From Acinetobacter sp. ANC 4178 (GTDB lineage Bacteria; Pseudomonadota; Gammaproteobacteria; Pseudomonadales; Moraxellaceae), in contig NZ_SJOD01000005.1 of NCBI RefSeq assembly GCF_004331175.1, positions 124,001-188,000 of the forward strand: 64,000 bases of DNA, given 5' to 3'. Made by a program: the position numbers and the translations under genes. This document shows, piece by piece, positions 34,193-43,821 of the stretch. The notes below the pieces were generated by a model. It had not been told where the DNA came from. It saw only the letters and a program-made list of their open reading frames with translations, and made no database searches. Every line of letters starts with the position of its first letter. The first letter of the stretch is position 1.

Positions 34193-35395
34193 ATGGCTTA
34201 TCTCAATTCTAAAAATATACAGATCATCAAAAATGATCAGGATGCAATTAATGCAGCTTACCAAGTTGCAGATTTTGCACTCGAGGAAAGAAATGTTCGA
34301 GATCAAACCCGTACATTACCCTTTGCAGAAATTGAACAATTTAGCCAAAAAGGCTTAGGCGGTTTAAGAATTCCCAAACAATATGGCGGTGCTTATGTGT
34401 CTAATAAAACACTGGCACGCGTATTCCGTATTTTGAATAAAGCCGATTCGAGCATCGGGCAAATCCCTCAAAATCAAATTAGCTTGCTTTACCTCATTGA
34501 TTTGATGGGCACCGAAGCACAAAAGCAGTTTATTTTTCAGGAAATTTTAGCAGGTAAACGCCTTGCCAATGGTGGCCCTGAGCGCCATACCAAAGACTCT
34601 AAAACACTTAACACCATTTTGAGTATTGAAAATGGGCACTACTATCTTCAAGGTGAAAAATTCTATTCCACAGGCAGTAGCTTCGCGCATTGGTTAGCCA
34701 TTAAAGCCATTCATCCAGAAGGTCATGTGGTACTCGTGATCGTAAATCGTGATGCTCAAGGCATTGAAGTCATTGATGATTGGGATGGTTTTGGGCAACG
34801 AACTACATCGAGTGGCTCAGTCCGTCTGAACCATGTGGAAATTGATCCTTTCTTGATCTTTGATGAACGCCCCTTAACGGCAGCACCAACCTATCGCGGG
34901 GCTTATTCGCAACTGTTACAAGTCGCGATTGATGTCGGCATTGCTGAGGCTGCCTTTGAAGACACGTTGGCAACCATCAAAAAGGCGCGTCCAATTGTCG
35001 ATGCCCAAGTGGAAAAAGCCAGCTTTGAGCATTACACCTTACAAGAAGTAGGCAAACTGCAAATTCAACTTGAAGCCGCTATTTTACTGCTCGATGACGC
35101 CGCAGAGTATTTAGATGAGTTAGATCAGCTCAATGGCGTAACCGATGAGCAAGCTGCACGTGCCTCTATTCTCGTCGCTGAAGCCAAAATTTATGCGAAT
35201 GATGCAGCACTGAATATTTCCGAAAAACTGCTTGAACTCGGGGGCAGTCGTTCGAGTCTAAGTCAATTCAATTTAGATCAGCACTGGCGTAATGCACGTG
35301 TGCACACTTTACATGATCCTGTGCGTTGGAAACTGCATGCGCTAGGTGATTATTACCTGAATCATAAATTACCTGCCCGCCATGCATGGATTTAA
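34193..35395 (+). CDS. SfnB-type flavin-dependent sulfur acquisition oxidoreductase (first copy)
   Basis: A 400-residue acyl-CoA-dehydrogenase-fold flavoprotein. Typical text: LRIPKQYGGAYVSNKTLARV, SSIGQIPQNQISLLYLIDLM, and IDDWDGFGQRTTSSGSVRLN followed by a C-terminal RNARVHTLHDPVRWKLHALG. The SfnB/DszC-like branch uses reduced flavin on organosulfur compounds rather than acyl-CoA. GAAGGTG 5 nt upstream supports the start. It leads a seven-gene rightward operon with a paralogue, an LLM monooxygenase and a Met-type ABC transporter. Confidence 0.88.
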   Translation: MAYLNSKNIQIIKNDQDAINAAYQVADFALEERNVRDQTRTLPFAEIEQFSQKGLGGLRIPKQYGGAYVSNKTLARVFRILNKADSSIGQIPQNQISLLYLIDLMGTEAQKQFIFQEILAGKRLANGGPERHTKDSKTLNTILSIENGHYYLQGEKFYSTGSSFAHWLAIKAIHPEGHVVLVIVNRDAQGIEVIDDWDGFGQRTTSSGSVRLNHVEIDPFLIFDERPLTAAPTYRGAYSQLLQVAIDVGIAEAAFEDTLATIKKARPIVDAQVEKASFEHYTLQEVGKLQIQLEAAILLLDDAAEYLDELDQLNGVTDEQAARASILVAEAKIYANDAALNISEKLLELGGSRSSLSQFNLDQHWRNARVHTLHDPVRWKLHALGDYYLNHKLPARHAWI

Positions 35396-35405
35396 GGAGA
35401 ATAAC

Positions 35406-36629
35406 ATGACCTCATTTCAAAGCATTTCCCCTGCACAGGCAGCGCAACTTTCCCCTGCCCATATTATTCAGTCCGATGCCGAAGCCTTAGAAATTGCACA
35501 CGCCTTAGCAGAACAATTCAAACAAAATGCTATCGTGCGTGATGCTGAGCGCATTTTGCCTTTTGACGAAATTGAAGCTTATAGCCAGTCTGGACTTTGG
35601 GCCATTACGGTACCTAAACAATATGGCGGTGCTGACGTTTCGAGCTATACCGTGGCGCGCATTATTGCACTCATGAGTGGTGTAGATGGTTCAATTGGTC
35701 AGATCCCACAAAATCACTTCTATGCGCTTGAAGTGCTACGTAACACAGGTACTGAACAACAAAAACAAAAACTGTATCAGGAAGTATTGCAAGGTGCGCG
35801 CTTTGGTAATGCGCTTGCAGAATTTAAAACCAAGAATGCCACACAAAAACAAACCGCTATTTCCCCAACAGCGAATGGTTTTATCGTAAATGGTGAAAAA
35901 TTCTATTGCACAGGCAGTTTGTTTGCACATCGCATCCCAACCTTGGTCAAAGATGAACAAGACCGCGAGTTTCTGGCCTTTATTCCACGTAACAGTGAAG
36001 GCTTAGAGCTGATTGATGATTGGTCGGGGTTTGGTCAACGCACTACAGGCAGCGGTACCGTCAAATTCCATCAAGTCTTTGTTGCTGCAGAAGATGTGAT
36101 TCCTTTCGATCAAGCCTTTCAACAACCCACCTTGGTTGGTCCTTTTGCCCAAATTATGCATGCGGCAATTGAAACAGGCATCGCCCGTGCTGCGTTTGAA
36201 GAAACCTTGGTTCGCGTGCGTCAAGCCCGTCCTTGGATTGATTCAGGTGTCGATGCTGCAACCCAAGACCCACTCACCTTATTAGAATTAGGTCGTGTCG
36301 TGGCAGACGTTCGCGCTAGCGAAGTGTTATTAAAACAAGCAGCCCGCTCCATCGATGCCGCCAAACCACAACCCACTGAAGACAACATCACCCAAGCGTC
36401 TTTAGATGTTGCCAAAGTGCGCGCACATAGCAGTGAAACTGCACTTAAAGCATCGTCCAAACTGATTGAACTGGCGGGTAGCCGTGGTAGCCAGCGTGCA
36501 GATGGTTTAGACCGTTTCTGGCGTAACGCCCGCGTACATACCCTGCATGATGCGGCACGCTGGAAGTATTACTTCATTGCCAATTACACCCTCAATGGCA
36601 TTCGCCCTCCACGTCGGGGGACCTTGTAA
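35406..36629 (+). CDS. SfnB-type flavin-dependent sulfur acquisition oxidoreductase (second copy)
   Basis: A 407-residue paralogue of the preceding gene, sharing ITVPKQYGGADVSSYTVARI, DGSIGQIPQNHFYALEVLRN, WSGFGQRTTGSGTVKFHQVF and RFWRNARVHTLHDAARWKYY. AAGGAG at 35394-35399 with 6-nt spacing supports the ATG at 35406, so the gap to the first copy is only 10 nt. Its TAA overlaps the ATG of the next gene. Two closely related enzymes in series suggest different sulfone or sulfide substrates. Confidence 0.88.
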   Translation: MTSFQSISPAQAAQLSPAHIIQSDAEALEIAHALAEQFKQNAIVRDAERILPFDEIEAYSQSGLWAITVPKQYGGADVSSYTVARIIALMSGVDGSIGQIPQNHFYALEVLRNTGTEQQKQKLYQEVLQGARFGNALAEFKTKNATQKQTAISPTANGFIVNGEKFYCTGSLFAHRIPTLVKDEQDREFLAFIPRNSEGLELIDDWSGFGQRTTGSGTVKFHQVFVAAEDVIPFDQAFQQPTLVGPFAQIMHAAIETGIARAAFEETLVRVRQARPWIDSGVDAATQDPLTLLELGRVVADVRASEVLLKQAARSIDAAKPQPTEDNITQASLDVAKVRAHSSETALKASSKLIELAGSRGSQRADGLDRFWRNARVHTLHDAARWKYYFIANYTLNGIRPPRRGTL

Positions 36630-38047
36630 TGACACAACCATCAACACCTAAACAGATTATTTTAAATGCTTTTGATATGAACTCGGTTGGACATATCAAT
36701 CATGGCTTATGGACACATCCGCGAGATCAATCGCACCGTTTTAATGAACTCAGTTATTGGACTGAATTGGCACAAACCTTAGAACAAGGCTTATTTGACG
36801 GTCTATTTATTGCCGACATTACGGGTGTTTATGATGTCTATCAGAATGGCATTGATTTAACCCTGAAAGAATCGATCCAGTTGCCTAGTCATGATCCAAG
36901 TACCTTGGTTTCAGCTATGGCTGCTGCAACTCAACATTTGGGTTTTGGGGTCACGGTTAATTTAAGCTATGAAAATCCCTATCAATTTGCCCGTCGTTTT
37001 GCCAGTTTAGACCATCTAACCCAAGGTCGTATCGGCTGGAATATTGTGACGGGTTATTTAGATAGCGCGGAACGATTGGTGGGACAAAAAGGTTTAAAAG
37101 AACACGACCTTCGTTATGCCCAAGCCGAAGAATTTCTGGAGCTTTGCTATAAGTTTTGGGAAGGCTCTTGGGAAAATGACGCGGTACTGAAAGATAAAGC
37201 ACAGCGTATTTTTACCGATCCATGCAAAGTCCATGCAATTCAACATCAGGGACAGTTCTATCAGAGTCAGGGGGTGTTTCAAGTCTCTCCTTCGCCACAG
37301 CGTACCCCTGTTTTATATCAAGCAGGTGCTTCGCCACGTGGTTTAGCATTTGCGACTCAACATGCAGAAGGTATTTTTATTGGTGGAGATCGACCAGAGA
37401 AGATTAAGCAACAGGTGGATAAAATTCGTGCCCTCGCAGTTGCTCAAGGTCGAGATGCCAATACGGTAAAAATCTTTGTCGGGATTACCGTTGTGACCGC
37501 AGAAACGGATGCACTGGCTCAAGAAAAATTGGCTGAATATATCCGCTACGCCAGTCCAGAAGCAGGTTTGGCACATTACTCCAGTTCAGTAGGCATCGAT
37601 TTATCCAAGTTTGCAGATGATGAGGCCATTCCCTATCAAAAAACCAATAGCATTGCCTCGGTCAATCAAAAGTTTAAAGAACAAACCATTACCCGTAACG
37701 ACTTAAAAGCACAGCATGTCTTGGGTGGACGTTATCCCCTCATTATTGGAAGTGGTGCGACTGTGGCAGAACAACTGATTCGGTGGATCGATGAAATAGG
37801 GATTGACGGTTTTAATCTGACCCGCACGGTTGCCCCAGAATCACATCAAGACTTTATTCGCTATGTCATTCCTGAATTGCAACAACGTGGGCGCTACAAA
37901 ACAAGCTATAGCGAAGGCAGTTTAAGACACAAACTGTTTCAACAAGGCGACCATCTTGCAGCCCATCATCCTGTGCAGCAGTTCCGATGTTTAAGCTCAA
38001 ATTCGACTCAAGACTTAACCACACATTCAGAAAAACAGACAGCTTAA
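36629..38047 (+). CDS. LLM-class FMN-dependent monooxygenase (NtaA/SnaA/DmoA type)
   Basis: A 472-residue flavin-dependent monooxygenase. Motifs: ILNAFDMNSVGHINHGLWTH at the N-terminus, FDGLFIADITGVYDVY, GRIGWNIVTGYLDSAERLVG and VLYQAGASPRGLAFATQHAE. This branch includes nitrilotriacetate, dibenzothiophene-sulfone and dimethylsulfide monooxygenases; it needs a separate flavin reductase, not seen here. Start and stop overlap with the upstream SfnB gene (TAATG). The position supports a role in releasing sulfur from an organosulfur compound. Confidence 0.88.
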   Translation: MTQPSTPKQIILNAFDMNSVGHINHGLWTHPRDQSHRFNELSYWTELAQTLEQGLFDGLFIADITGVYDVYQNGIDLTLKESIQLPSHDPSTLVSAMAAATQHLGFGVTVNLSYENPYQFARRFASLDHLTQGRIGWNIVTGYLDSAERLVGQKGLKEHDLRYAQAEEFLELCYKFWEGSWENDAVLKDKAQRIFTDPCKVHAIQHQGQFYQSQGVFQVSPSPQRTPVLYQAGASPRGLAFATQHAEGIFIGGDRPEKIKQQVDKIRALAVAQGRDANTVKIFVGITVVTAETDALAQEKLAEYIRYASPEAGLAHYSSSVGIDLSKFADDEAIPYQKTNSIASVNQKFKEQTITRNDLKAQHVLGGRYPLIIGSGATVAEQLIRWIDEIGIDGFNLTRTVAPESHQDFIRYVIPELQQRGRYKTSYSEGSLRHKLFQQGDHLAAHHPVQQFRCLSSNSTQDLTTHSEKQTA

Positions 38048-38078
38048 CTGCTGTAAATTTAAAAATATGAGAGATAAC

Positions 38079-38921
38079 ATGGCTTTAACTGCAAAAAATA
38101 AATTCACCTTCTTGGGGGTGATTGTCGCTGCACTGGTGATCGGACTTGTAGCGTGGAGCTACCATAAAAAGACCAGTAATACTGAATTGGTCATTGGTAT
38201 TAGCCCACCCTTTGCTAACCCATTAAAGGTTGCCGTCGAAGAAGCGAAACAACAAGGCATCAATGTCAAACTGGTGGAATTTTCTGACTGGAATACGCCG
38301 AATATTACTTTGAATCATGGCGATATTGATGCCAACTATTTCCAACATCAACCCTTCTTGGACAATGCGATCAAGGAAACTCAATTCAAGCTGAAAGCAT
38401 TGGATAAAGGCGTCACCACCCATGTTGGCCTATACTCCAAGAAATACCATTCCCTGAATCAACTACCAGATCAAGCTCGCGTAGTCATTCCAAATGATCC
38501 TGTGAATCAAGGTCGTGCATTGTTGCTGTTACAACAAGCCAAACTAATTACCTTAAAAAATCCAGAGAATCATTTATCTAACTTACAAGACATTGCTGCC
38601 AATCCTAAAAAGCTGCAATTTATTGAAGTTGAAGGCCCGCAAACTGCACGCGCAGTGGATGATGCTGACTTAGTATTTAGTTACCCGCATTATTTACGTC
38701 TTGCCAAAACCATTGACCCGAATGATGCATTGATTTTGGATGACAACACCAATACCCGATATTCAATTTTATTTGTGGTGCGTGATGATTACCAACAGCA
38801 GCACCCTGAAAAAGCAGCACAGTTAGAAAAATTCATTAAAATTTATCAGACTTCTGCCAAAGTTAAACAGACTTTGAATGATGAAATTGGCTCAAAACTT
38901 TGGTTCCCCGGCTGGAAGTGA
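38079..38921 (+). CDS. MetQ/NlpA-family substrate-binding protein (first copy)
   Basis: A 280-residue binding protein starting MALTAKNKFTFLGVIVAALV, then ELVIGISPPFANPLKVAVEE, LVEFSDWNTPNITLNHGDID and ANYFQHQPFLDNAI, the NlpA pattern (methionine-binding MetQ reads similarly). The N-terminal hydrophobic segment has no lipobox cysteine, so the protein is probably anchored by an uncleaved helix rather than lipid. A second ATG lies 12 nt upstream at 38067. It works with the ATPase and permease downstream to import a methionine-like or other sulfur compound. Confidence 0.85.
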   Translation: MALTAKNKFTFLGVIVAALVIGLVAWSYHKKTSNTELVIGISPPFANPLKVAVEEAKQQGINVKLVEFSDWNTPNITLNHGDIDANYFQHQPFLDNAIKETQFKLKALDKGVTTHVGLYSKKYHSLNQLPDQARVVIPNDPVNQGRALLLLQQAKLITLKNPENHLSNLQDIAANPKKLQFIEVEGPQTARAVDDADLVFSYPHYLRLAKTIDPNDALILDDNTNTRYSILFVVRDDYQQQHPEKAAQLEKFIKIYQTSAKVKQTLNDEIGSKLWFPGWK

Positions 38922-38930
38922 GATTGAGCG

Positions 38931-39773
38931 ATGACAGATTCAGTTTTTAAGCCCAAAAATCGTAAGGTGTGGCTGATTGGACTGACCGTTGTAATCCTGA
39001 TTGCTGCTGTAGCGGTTTACCGCTACAGCAAAAGTCAGGCCCAACAAGATGTTTTAACCATTGGCATTAGCCCACCTTATGCAGAGCTGCTGCAAAGTGT
39101 TGCAGATGATGTAAAAAAACAAGGGATTCAGGTAAAACTGGTCGAATTCTCGGACTGGCGTGCACCCAATGTCGCGGTACAAAATGGCGATATTGATGCC
39201 AATTTTTTCCAGCAAAGCGTCTTTTTACGCAATGCAATTCGTGAAACTCAATATGACTTACATGCCTTTGCCACAGGTACAGGCAGTCATGTTGGACTAT
39301 ATTCAAAAAAGTATAAGTCCTTACAGGAACTTCCAAACAAAGCCCGTGTAGTCATTCCGAATGATCCTGTAAACTCCGCCCGCGCACTGATTTTGCTGCA
39401 CCGCGCAGGTTTAATTCAATTGAAAGATATCAATAATGAACTTTCGACCATACAGGACATTGTACAGAACCCGAAACAACTGCAATTTATTGAAGTTGAA
39501 GGACCACAAACTGCACATGCATATAACGATGCCGATCTCATCTTTGGTTTTCCACATTACTTAAAAATGGCGAAAGTAACCGATCCGCATAGCGCGCTGT
39601 TTCTCGACCCGATCGATAAAAAATATGCAATTTTGTTCGTCACGCGAAAAGACTACAGCGATCACAATCAAAAATTAGCCACTTTCGTTCAAGCTTTCCA
39701 AAACTCTAAAAAAGTTCAAGAGATTTTAGACCGAGATTTTGGCAGCAAAATGTGGTTTGAAGGCTGGAAATAA
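38931..39773 (+). CDS. MetQ/NlpA-family substrate-binding protein (second copy)
   Basis: A 280-residue paralogue 9 nt after the first: VLTIGISPPYAELLQSVADD, LVEFSDWRAPNVAVQNGDID, RVVIPNDPVNSARALILLHR and FIEVEGPQTAHAYNDADLIF, all mirrored in the first copy. The N-terminal helix (VWLIGLTVVILIAAVAVY) also lacks a lipobox Cys. Two binding proteins in front of one ATPase and one permease suggest that one transporter takes two related ligands. Confidence 0.85.
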   Translation: MTDSVFKPKNRKVWLIGLTVVILIAAVAVYRYSKSQAQQDVLTIGISPPYAELLQSVADDVKKQGIQVKLVEFSDWRAPNVAVQNGDIDANFFQQSVFLRNAIRETQYDLHAFATGTGSHVGLYSKKYKSLQELPNKARVVIPNDPVNSARALILLHRAGLIQLKDINNELSTIQDIVQNPKQLQFIEVEGPQTAHAYNDADLIFGFPHYLKMAKVTDPHSALFLDPIDKKYAILFVTRKDYSDHNQKLATFVQAFQNSKKVQEILDRDFGSKMWFEGWK

Positions 39774-39784
39774 GGAGAAAGACA

Positions 39785-40855
39785 ATGGTGAGTTTTGGTT
39801 CTCATGTGGATTTTTCCCTTCCACATATCAAAATCCGTAATTTGAACAAGTATTATGCAGTACAAAATCAACAAGTCCATGCACTAAAAAATATCGATTT
39901 GGATATTCCTGAAGGTAAGGTTTTCGGCATTATTGGCAAAAGTGGTGCGGGTAAATCTTCGCTATTGCGTACCCTGAATGGCTTAGAAAAAGTCAGTGAC
40001 GGTAGCATCCACATTCATCAACAGAATTTGGCGGAACTCGATCATGCAGAACTCATCCAATTACGTCAGCGCATTGGTATGATCTTTCAGCACTTCAATT
40101 TAATGTCTGCCAAAACGGTGTGGGACAATGTCGCGCTACCACTTAAAATTGCCCATTACAGCGCTGCTGAAATTGAGCAACGCGTCAGCGAAGTACTGCA
40201 ACTGGTTGGTTTAGCGGATAAAGCGCAACACTATCCTGCCCAACTCTCCGGTGGGCAAAAGCAACGGGTCGGCATTGCTCGAGCGTTGGTACATCATCCT
40301 GAAATATTGTTATGTGATGAAGCGACCTCTGCACTTGATCCAGAAAGTACCTCAGTGGTGTTATCGCTGCTCAAGGAAATCAATCAAACTCTTGGTATTA
40401 CCATTGTCCTGATTACTCATGAAATGCAAGTCATCCGTGAAATTTGCGATCAAGTGGTGGTGATTGAACATGGGGAAATTGTAGAGTCAGGGCAAGTCTG
40501 GTCGGTATTTTCAGCACCTCAGCAGCAAATTACCCAAGAGTTGCTCAATTTAGAACAATTAGATTTGCCATTTCAGTTACACGAGCAACCACTAGCAGAA
40601 TCAAGTCATGTGATTTTGCGATTAAGCTATGCCTCGCCCCTGCAACATGCACCCGATCTAAATTCGATATTCTCGGCAATCGATCGCCCTGTTCATCTGT
40701 ATCAAAGTCATATTGATTCGATTCAGGAACATTTGATTGGAAAATTCGTGGTGGCTGTGCCACACCATGATCTGGATATCAATCAGCTTAAACAACAACT
40801 GCAACACCAGTTTGCCAAAATTGAGGTATTGGGCTATGCACGACCAACTCATTGA
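39785..40855 (+). CDS. MetN-type ABC transporter ATP-binding protein
   Basis: A 356-residue ATPase. Walker A is IIGKSGAGKSSLLRTLNGLE near residue 55, the signature LSGGQKQRVGIARALVHHPE near 155, and Walker B ILLCDEATSALDPES near 175, with the switch His in ITHEMQVI. The C-terminal ~80 residues form the NIL domain that senses methionine in MetN relatives. AAGGAG 6 nt upstream fixes the start. It overlaps the permease gene by 20 nt. In this operon the cargo is likely methionine-like or another organosulfur compound, which is inference. Confidence 0.9.
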   Translation: MVSFGSHVDFSLPHIKIRNLNKYYAVQNQQVHALKNIDLDIPEGKVFGIIGKSGAGKSSLLRTLNGLEKVSDGSIHIHQQNLAELDHAELIQLRQRIGMIFQHFNLMSAKTVWDNVALPLKIAHYSAAEIEQRVSEVLQLVGLADKAQHYPAQLSGGQKQRVGIARALVHHPEILLCDEATSALDPESTSVVLSLLKEINQTLGITIVLITHEMQVIREICDQVVVIEHGEIVESGQVWSVFSAPQQQITQELLNLEQLDLPFQLHEQPLAESSHVILRLSYASPLQHAPDLNSIFSAIDRPVHLYQSHIDSIQEHLIGKFVVAVPHHDLDINQLKQQLQHQFAKIEVLGYARPTH

Positions 40856-41495
40856 ACTTTTGCTCACAGGAACTGTTGATACGCTGATTATGGTCGGTGT
40901 ATCGGCTATTTTAGCTTTCCTGATTGGTTTACCTATGGCAGTCATACTAGTGAATACCAGTGAACACGGCATTTATCCCTCTAAACCGATTAACCAAGCT
41001 TTGGGCTGGGTGGTGAATATCACCCGTTCGGTGCCTTTCCTGATTCTAATGGTAGCCTTGATTCCTTTAACACGTTTTATTGTTGGCACCAGTTATGGCG
41101 TTTGGGCAGCCGTCGTTCCTCTGACCTTAGCTGCAACGCCATTTTTTGCCCGAATTGCCGAAGTCAGTCTACGTGAAGTCGATCAGGGCCTAATTGAAGC
41201 CGCACAAGCCATTGGTTGTAACCGTAAACAAATTATTTGGCATGTATTACTACCCGAAGCCCTACCCGGAATTGTGGCAGGCTTTACCGTCACCATTGTG
41301 ACCATGATTAATTCTTCAGCGATTGCAGGTGCAATTGGCGCAGGCGGATTAGGTGATATTGCCTACCGTTATGGTTATCAACGCTTTGATATGCAAATGA
41401 TGCTCGCAGTCATTGTAGTCTTGGTGATTCTGGTCATGTTGGTACAGGCAACAGGAGATGCACTTGCACAACAACTGGACAAACGAAAAGTTTAA
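40836..41495 (+). CDS. MetI-type ABC transporter permease
   Basis: A 219-residue inner-membrane permease with five hydrophobic segments. It has the MetI text NITRSVPFLILMVALIPLTR and the EAA loop (EVDQGLIEAAQAIGCNRKQI, followed by VLLPEALPGIVAG). The ATG at 40836 overlaps the end of the ATPase gene, indicating translational coupling; the open frame upstream of it is a shadow of that gene. Last gene of the sulfur operon, with a hairpin 40 nt after it. Confidence 0.9.
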   Translation: MHDQLIELLLTGTVDTLIMVGVSAILAFLIGLPMAVILVNTSEHGIYPSKPINQALGWVVNITRSVPFLILMVALIPLTRFIVGTSYGVWAAVVPLTLAATPFFARIAEVSLREVDQGLIEAAQAIGCNRKQIIWHVLLPEALPGIVAGFTVTIVTMINSSAIAGAIGAGGLGDIAYRYGYQRFDMQMMLAVIVVLVILVMLVQATGDALAQQLDKRKV

Positions 41496-41532
41496 CAATC
41501 ATGCACTTGAAGGTGCCTAAAAGAAAGATACG

Positions 41533-41558
41533 AGCCATGACCTGACTTTGTCATGGCT
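41533..41558 (+). terminator. Sulfur operon terminator
   Basis: AGCCATGAC / GTCATGGCT, a 9-bp stem with an 8-nt loop followed by TTTCATG; the T-run is short. Confidence 0.65.
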
Positions 41559-41608
41559 TTCATGTAAAATCAGCGCCAATTTTTAAATAATACGTTGTGA
41601 GTCATTTC

Positions 41609-42700
41609 ATGGGTTTTAATTGCGGTATTGTCGGCTTGCCGAACGTTGGTAAATCTACCCTTTTCAATGCGTTAACTAAAGCAGCAATTGCGGCAGAAAA
41701 CTTCCCGTTCTGTACCATTGAACCAAACACAGGGATTGTTCCTGTTCCAGATCCACGTTTAGACAAATTAACTGCAATTGTAAAACCACAACGTGTCATT
41801 CCAACCACGATGGAATTTGTAGACATCGCAGGTTTGGTTGCTGGCGCATCTAAAGGTGAAGGTCTTGGTAACCAGTTCCTTGCCAACATCCGTGAAACTG
41901 ATGCGATTGCACACGTTGTTCGTTGTTTTGAAGATGAAAACGTTATTCACGTGAACGGTAAAATTGACCCCTTAGATGATATTTCTACCATCAATACTGA
42001 ACTTGCACTGGCTGACTTAGAAACTGTAACCAAAGCCGTTACACGTTTAGCAAAATCAGCGAAAAGTGGCGACAAAGAAGCCATTGCAACGAAAGCAGTT
42101 CTAGACAAAATTCTACCTTTATTAGACGAAGGAAAACCAGCTCGTGCTGCTACGCTTGATGACGATGAGCGTAAATTGGTGCGTGGTTTTGGTTTAATGA
42201 CTTTAAAACCAACCATGTACATTGCCAACGTGGCTGAAGATGGTTTTGAAAACAACCCACATCTAGAAGCAGTGAAAAAACTTGCTGCAGAAGAAAATGC
42301 GATTGTGGTTCCACTGTGCAACCAAATCGAAGCCGAAATTTCATTACTCGAAGATGAAGACCGTGCTGAATTCCTTGAAGCTATGGGCATGGAAGAACCT
42401 GGTCTAAACGTGGTGATCCGCGCGGGTTATGCACTACTTGGCTTACAAACTTACTTCACAGCAGGCGTACAAGAAGTACGTGCTTGGACTGTAAAAGTTG
42501 GTGCAACTGCGCCACAAGCTGCGGGTGTCATTCACACTGACTTTGAAAAAGGCTTTATCCGTGCTGAATGTATTGCTTATGATGACTTCATCCAATACAA
42601 CGGCGAAGCAGGTGCTAAAGAAGCTGGAAAATGGCGCCTTGAAGGTAAAACTTACGTGGTACAAGACGGCGACGTTTTACACTTCCGTTTCAATGTCTAA
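41609..42700 (+). CDS. ychF: Redox-regulated P-loop ATPase/GTPase YchF
   Basis: A 363-residue Obg-family protein. G1 is [20 protein letters not shown], the switch region includes [13 protein letters not shown]3 is [20 protein letters not shown], and the C-terminal TGS-like domain carries [20 protein letters not shown]. YchF hydrolyses ATP and binds ribosomes; it affects oxidative-stress responses. The exact family length (363) supports the start at 41609 rather than the GTG at 41597. Confidence 0.95.
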   Translation: MGFNCGIVGLPNVGKSTLFNALTKAAIAAENFPFCTIEPNTGIVPVPDPRLDKLTAIVKPQRVIPTTMEFVDIAGLVAGASKGEGLGNQFLANIRETDAIAHVVRCFEDENVIHVNGKIDPLDDISTINTELALADLETVTKAVTRLAKSAKSGDKEAIATKAVLDKILPLLDEGKPARAATLDDDERKLVRGFGLMTLKPTMYIANVAEDGFENNPHLEAVKKLAAEENAIVVPLCNQIEAEISLLEDEDRAEFLEAMGMEEPGLNVVIRAGYALLGLQTYFTAGVQEVRAWTVKVGATAPQAAGVIHTDFEKGFIRAECIAYDDFIQYNGEAGAKEAGKWRLEGKTYVVQDGDVLHFRFNV

Positions 42701-42717
42701 TTAACTTAGATATTGCT

Positions 42718-42743
42718 AAAAGCCAGTGATTACACTGGCTTTT
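42718..42743 (+). terminator. ychF terminator
   Basis: AAAAGCCAGTG / CACTGGCTTTT, an 11-bp stem with a 4-nt loop and T-run. Confidence 0.88.
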
Positions 42744-42912
42744 TTATTGCTGATATTCAACAGTAATGCCTTCATTATTGTATTTTTTGCATTATCTACC
42801 TAAGGGCATTATGTGCTCTATGCTTTAATCTTCTGCTTTTTACCCACCTTTTAATACATCCTTTATTTGAACAGAATCAAACTGAACATAGATAACCATC
42901 CTGACATACGAT

Positions 42913-42943
42913 AAATATAATGATAATAATTATCATTATATTT
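42913..42943. promoter_or_regulatory. Near-perfect Fur box upstream of sodA
   Basis: A 31-bp palindrome around one central base: AAATATAATGATAAT (42913-42927), A, ATTATCATTATATTT. It contains the GATAAT/ATTATC core of the Fur consensus and sits 67 nt before the sodA ATG, where iron-loaded Fur could block the promoter. Fur repression of Mn-SOD is known in other gamma-proteobacteria. Confidence 0.8.
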
Positions 42944-43009
42944 ACATTAAACCCAACATCGCCTACACTCCTATGCATAACTAAAAACTTAGATTGAAAG
43001 GATGATGCT

Positions 43010-43621
43010 ATGGCTTATACCCTTCCCCATTTACCCTATGCTTATGATGCACTCGAACCACATATTGATGCGAAAACCATGGAAATTCATCATAGTAAGC
43101 ATCATCAGACTTACATCAATAATATTAATGCAGGCATTGAAGGGACACCGTGGGAAAGCTTAACTGTGGAGCAATTGGTTGCGCAGGTGAATGATGTCCC
43201 CCCAGAACTTAAAAACAATGTCATCAACAACGCAGGTGGACATGCCAACCACAGCCTATTCTGGACAATCATGAGTCCTCAATGCGGTGGGCAACCTGTA
43301 GGTAAAATTGCGGCAGCGATAGAGGCTGAACTGGGTGGATTTGACAACTTTAAAGACGCATTTACCAAAGCCGCACTCACTCGCTTTGGTAGTGGTTGGG
43401 CATGGTTAACCATTAGCCCTGGTCAGAAACTATTGGTAGAAAGCAGTGCCAATCAAGACTCCCCGCTTATGTGGGGTCATACACCAATTTTGGCATTGGA
43501 TGTCTGGGAGCATGCTTATTATCTTCAATATCAAAACCGTCGCCCTGAATACATTGCTGCTTTTTTTAATGTCGTCGATTGGCAGGAAGTTAACCGTCTT
43601 TATGAACAGGTAATCCAATAA
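43010..43621 (+). CDS. sodA: Superoxide dismutase, Mn type
   Basis: A 203-residue Fe/Mn-family SOD. Metal ligands: His in MEIHHSKHH near residue 27, His in [13 protein letters not shown] near 80, and the Asp and His of [18 protein letters not shown] near 165-170. The text [13 protein letters not shown] and GGHANHS follows the Mn enzyme (E. coli SodA) rather than FeSOD. Converts superoxide to peroxide and oxygen in the cytoplasm. A Fur palindrome upstream suggests induction when iron is short, when a Mn enzyme is needed. Its TAA overlaps the ATG of a small frame. Confidence 0.92.
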   Translation: MAYTLPHLPYAYDALEPHIDAKTMEIHHSKHHQTYINNINAGIEGTPWESLTVEQLVAQVNDVPPELKNNVINNAGGHANHSLFWTIMSPQCGGQPVGKIAAAIEAELGGFDNFKDAFTKAALTRFGSGWAWLTISPGQKLLVESSANQDSPLMWGHTPILALDVWEHAYYLQYQNRRPEYIAAFFNVVDWQEVNRLYEQVIQ

Positions 43622-43749
43622 TGCATCTGGTATCCGAATTGCCTATGACCGCATTTCATCAACTACGCTACCTATTTGGACTCATGATTCTGATGAGCGG
43701 TATGCTACTTTGCATTTATAAAATGGCTACATCCATATATGTATTTTAA
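43621..43749 (+). CDS. Small membrane protein overlapping the sodA stop
   Basis: A 42-residue frame whose ATG shares bases with the sodA TAA (TAATG), starting [20 protein letters not shown], with one hydrophobic helix (LFGLMILMSGMLLCIY). The overlap suggests translational coupling to sodA. The family is not recognised and it may be a chance frame. Confidence 0.4.
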   Translation: MHLVSELPMTAFHQLRYLFGLMILMSGMLLCIYKMATSIYVF

Positions 43750-43821
43750 CTTTTGAGAAACTGTGTCCAATGCTCCATATGGTAGAGCATTGGATTAAAA
43801 TACATAAAGATTTAAATGGTA

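Noticed and set aside
40737..40835. Long N-terminus of the MetI permease
   Set aside because: The upstream part overlaps the ATPase gene in another frame and is not membrane-like; the ATG at 40836 gives the usual MetI length.
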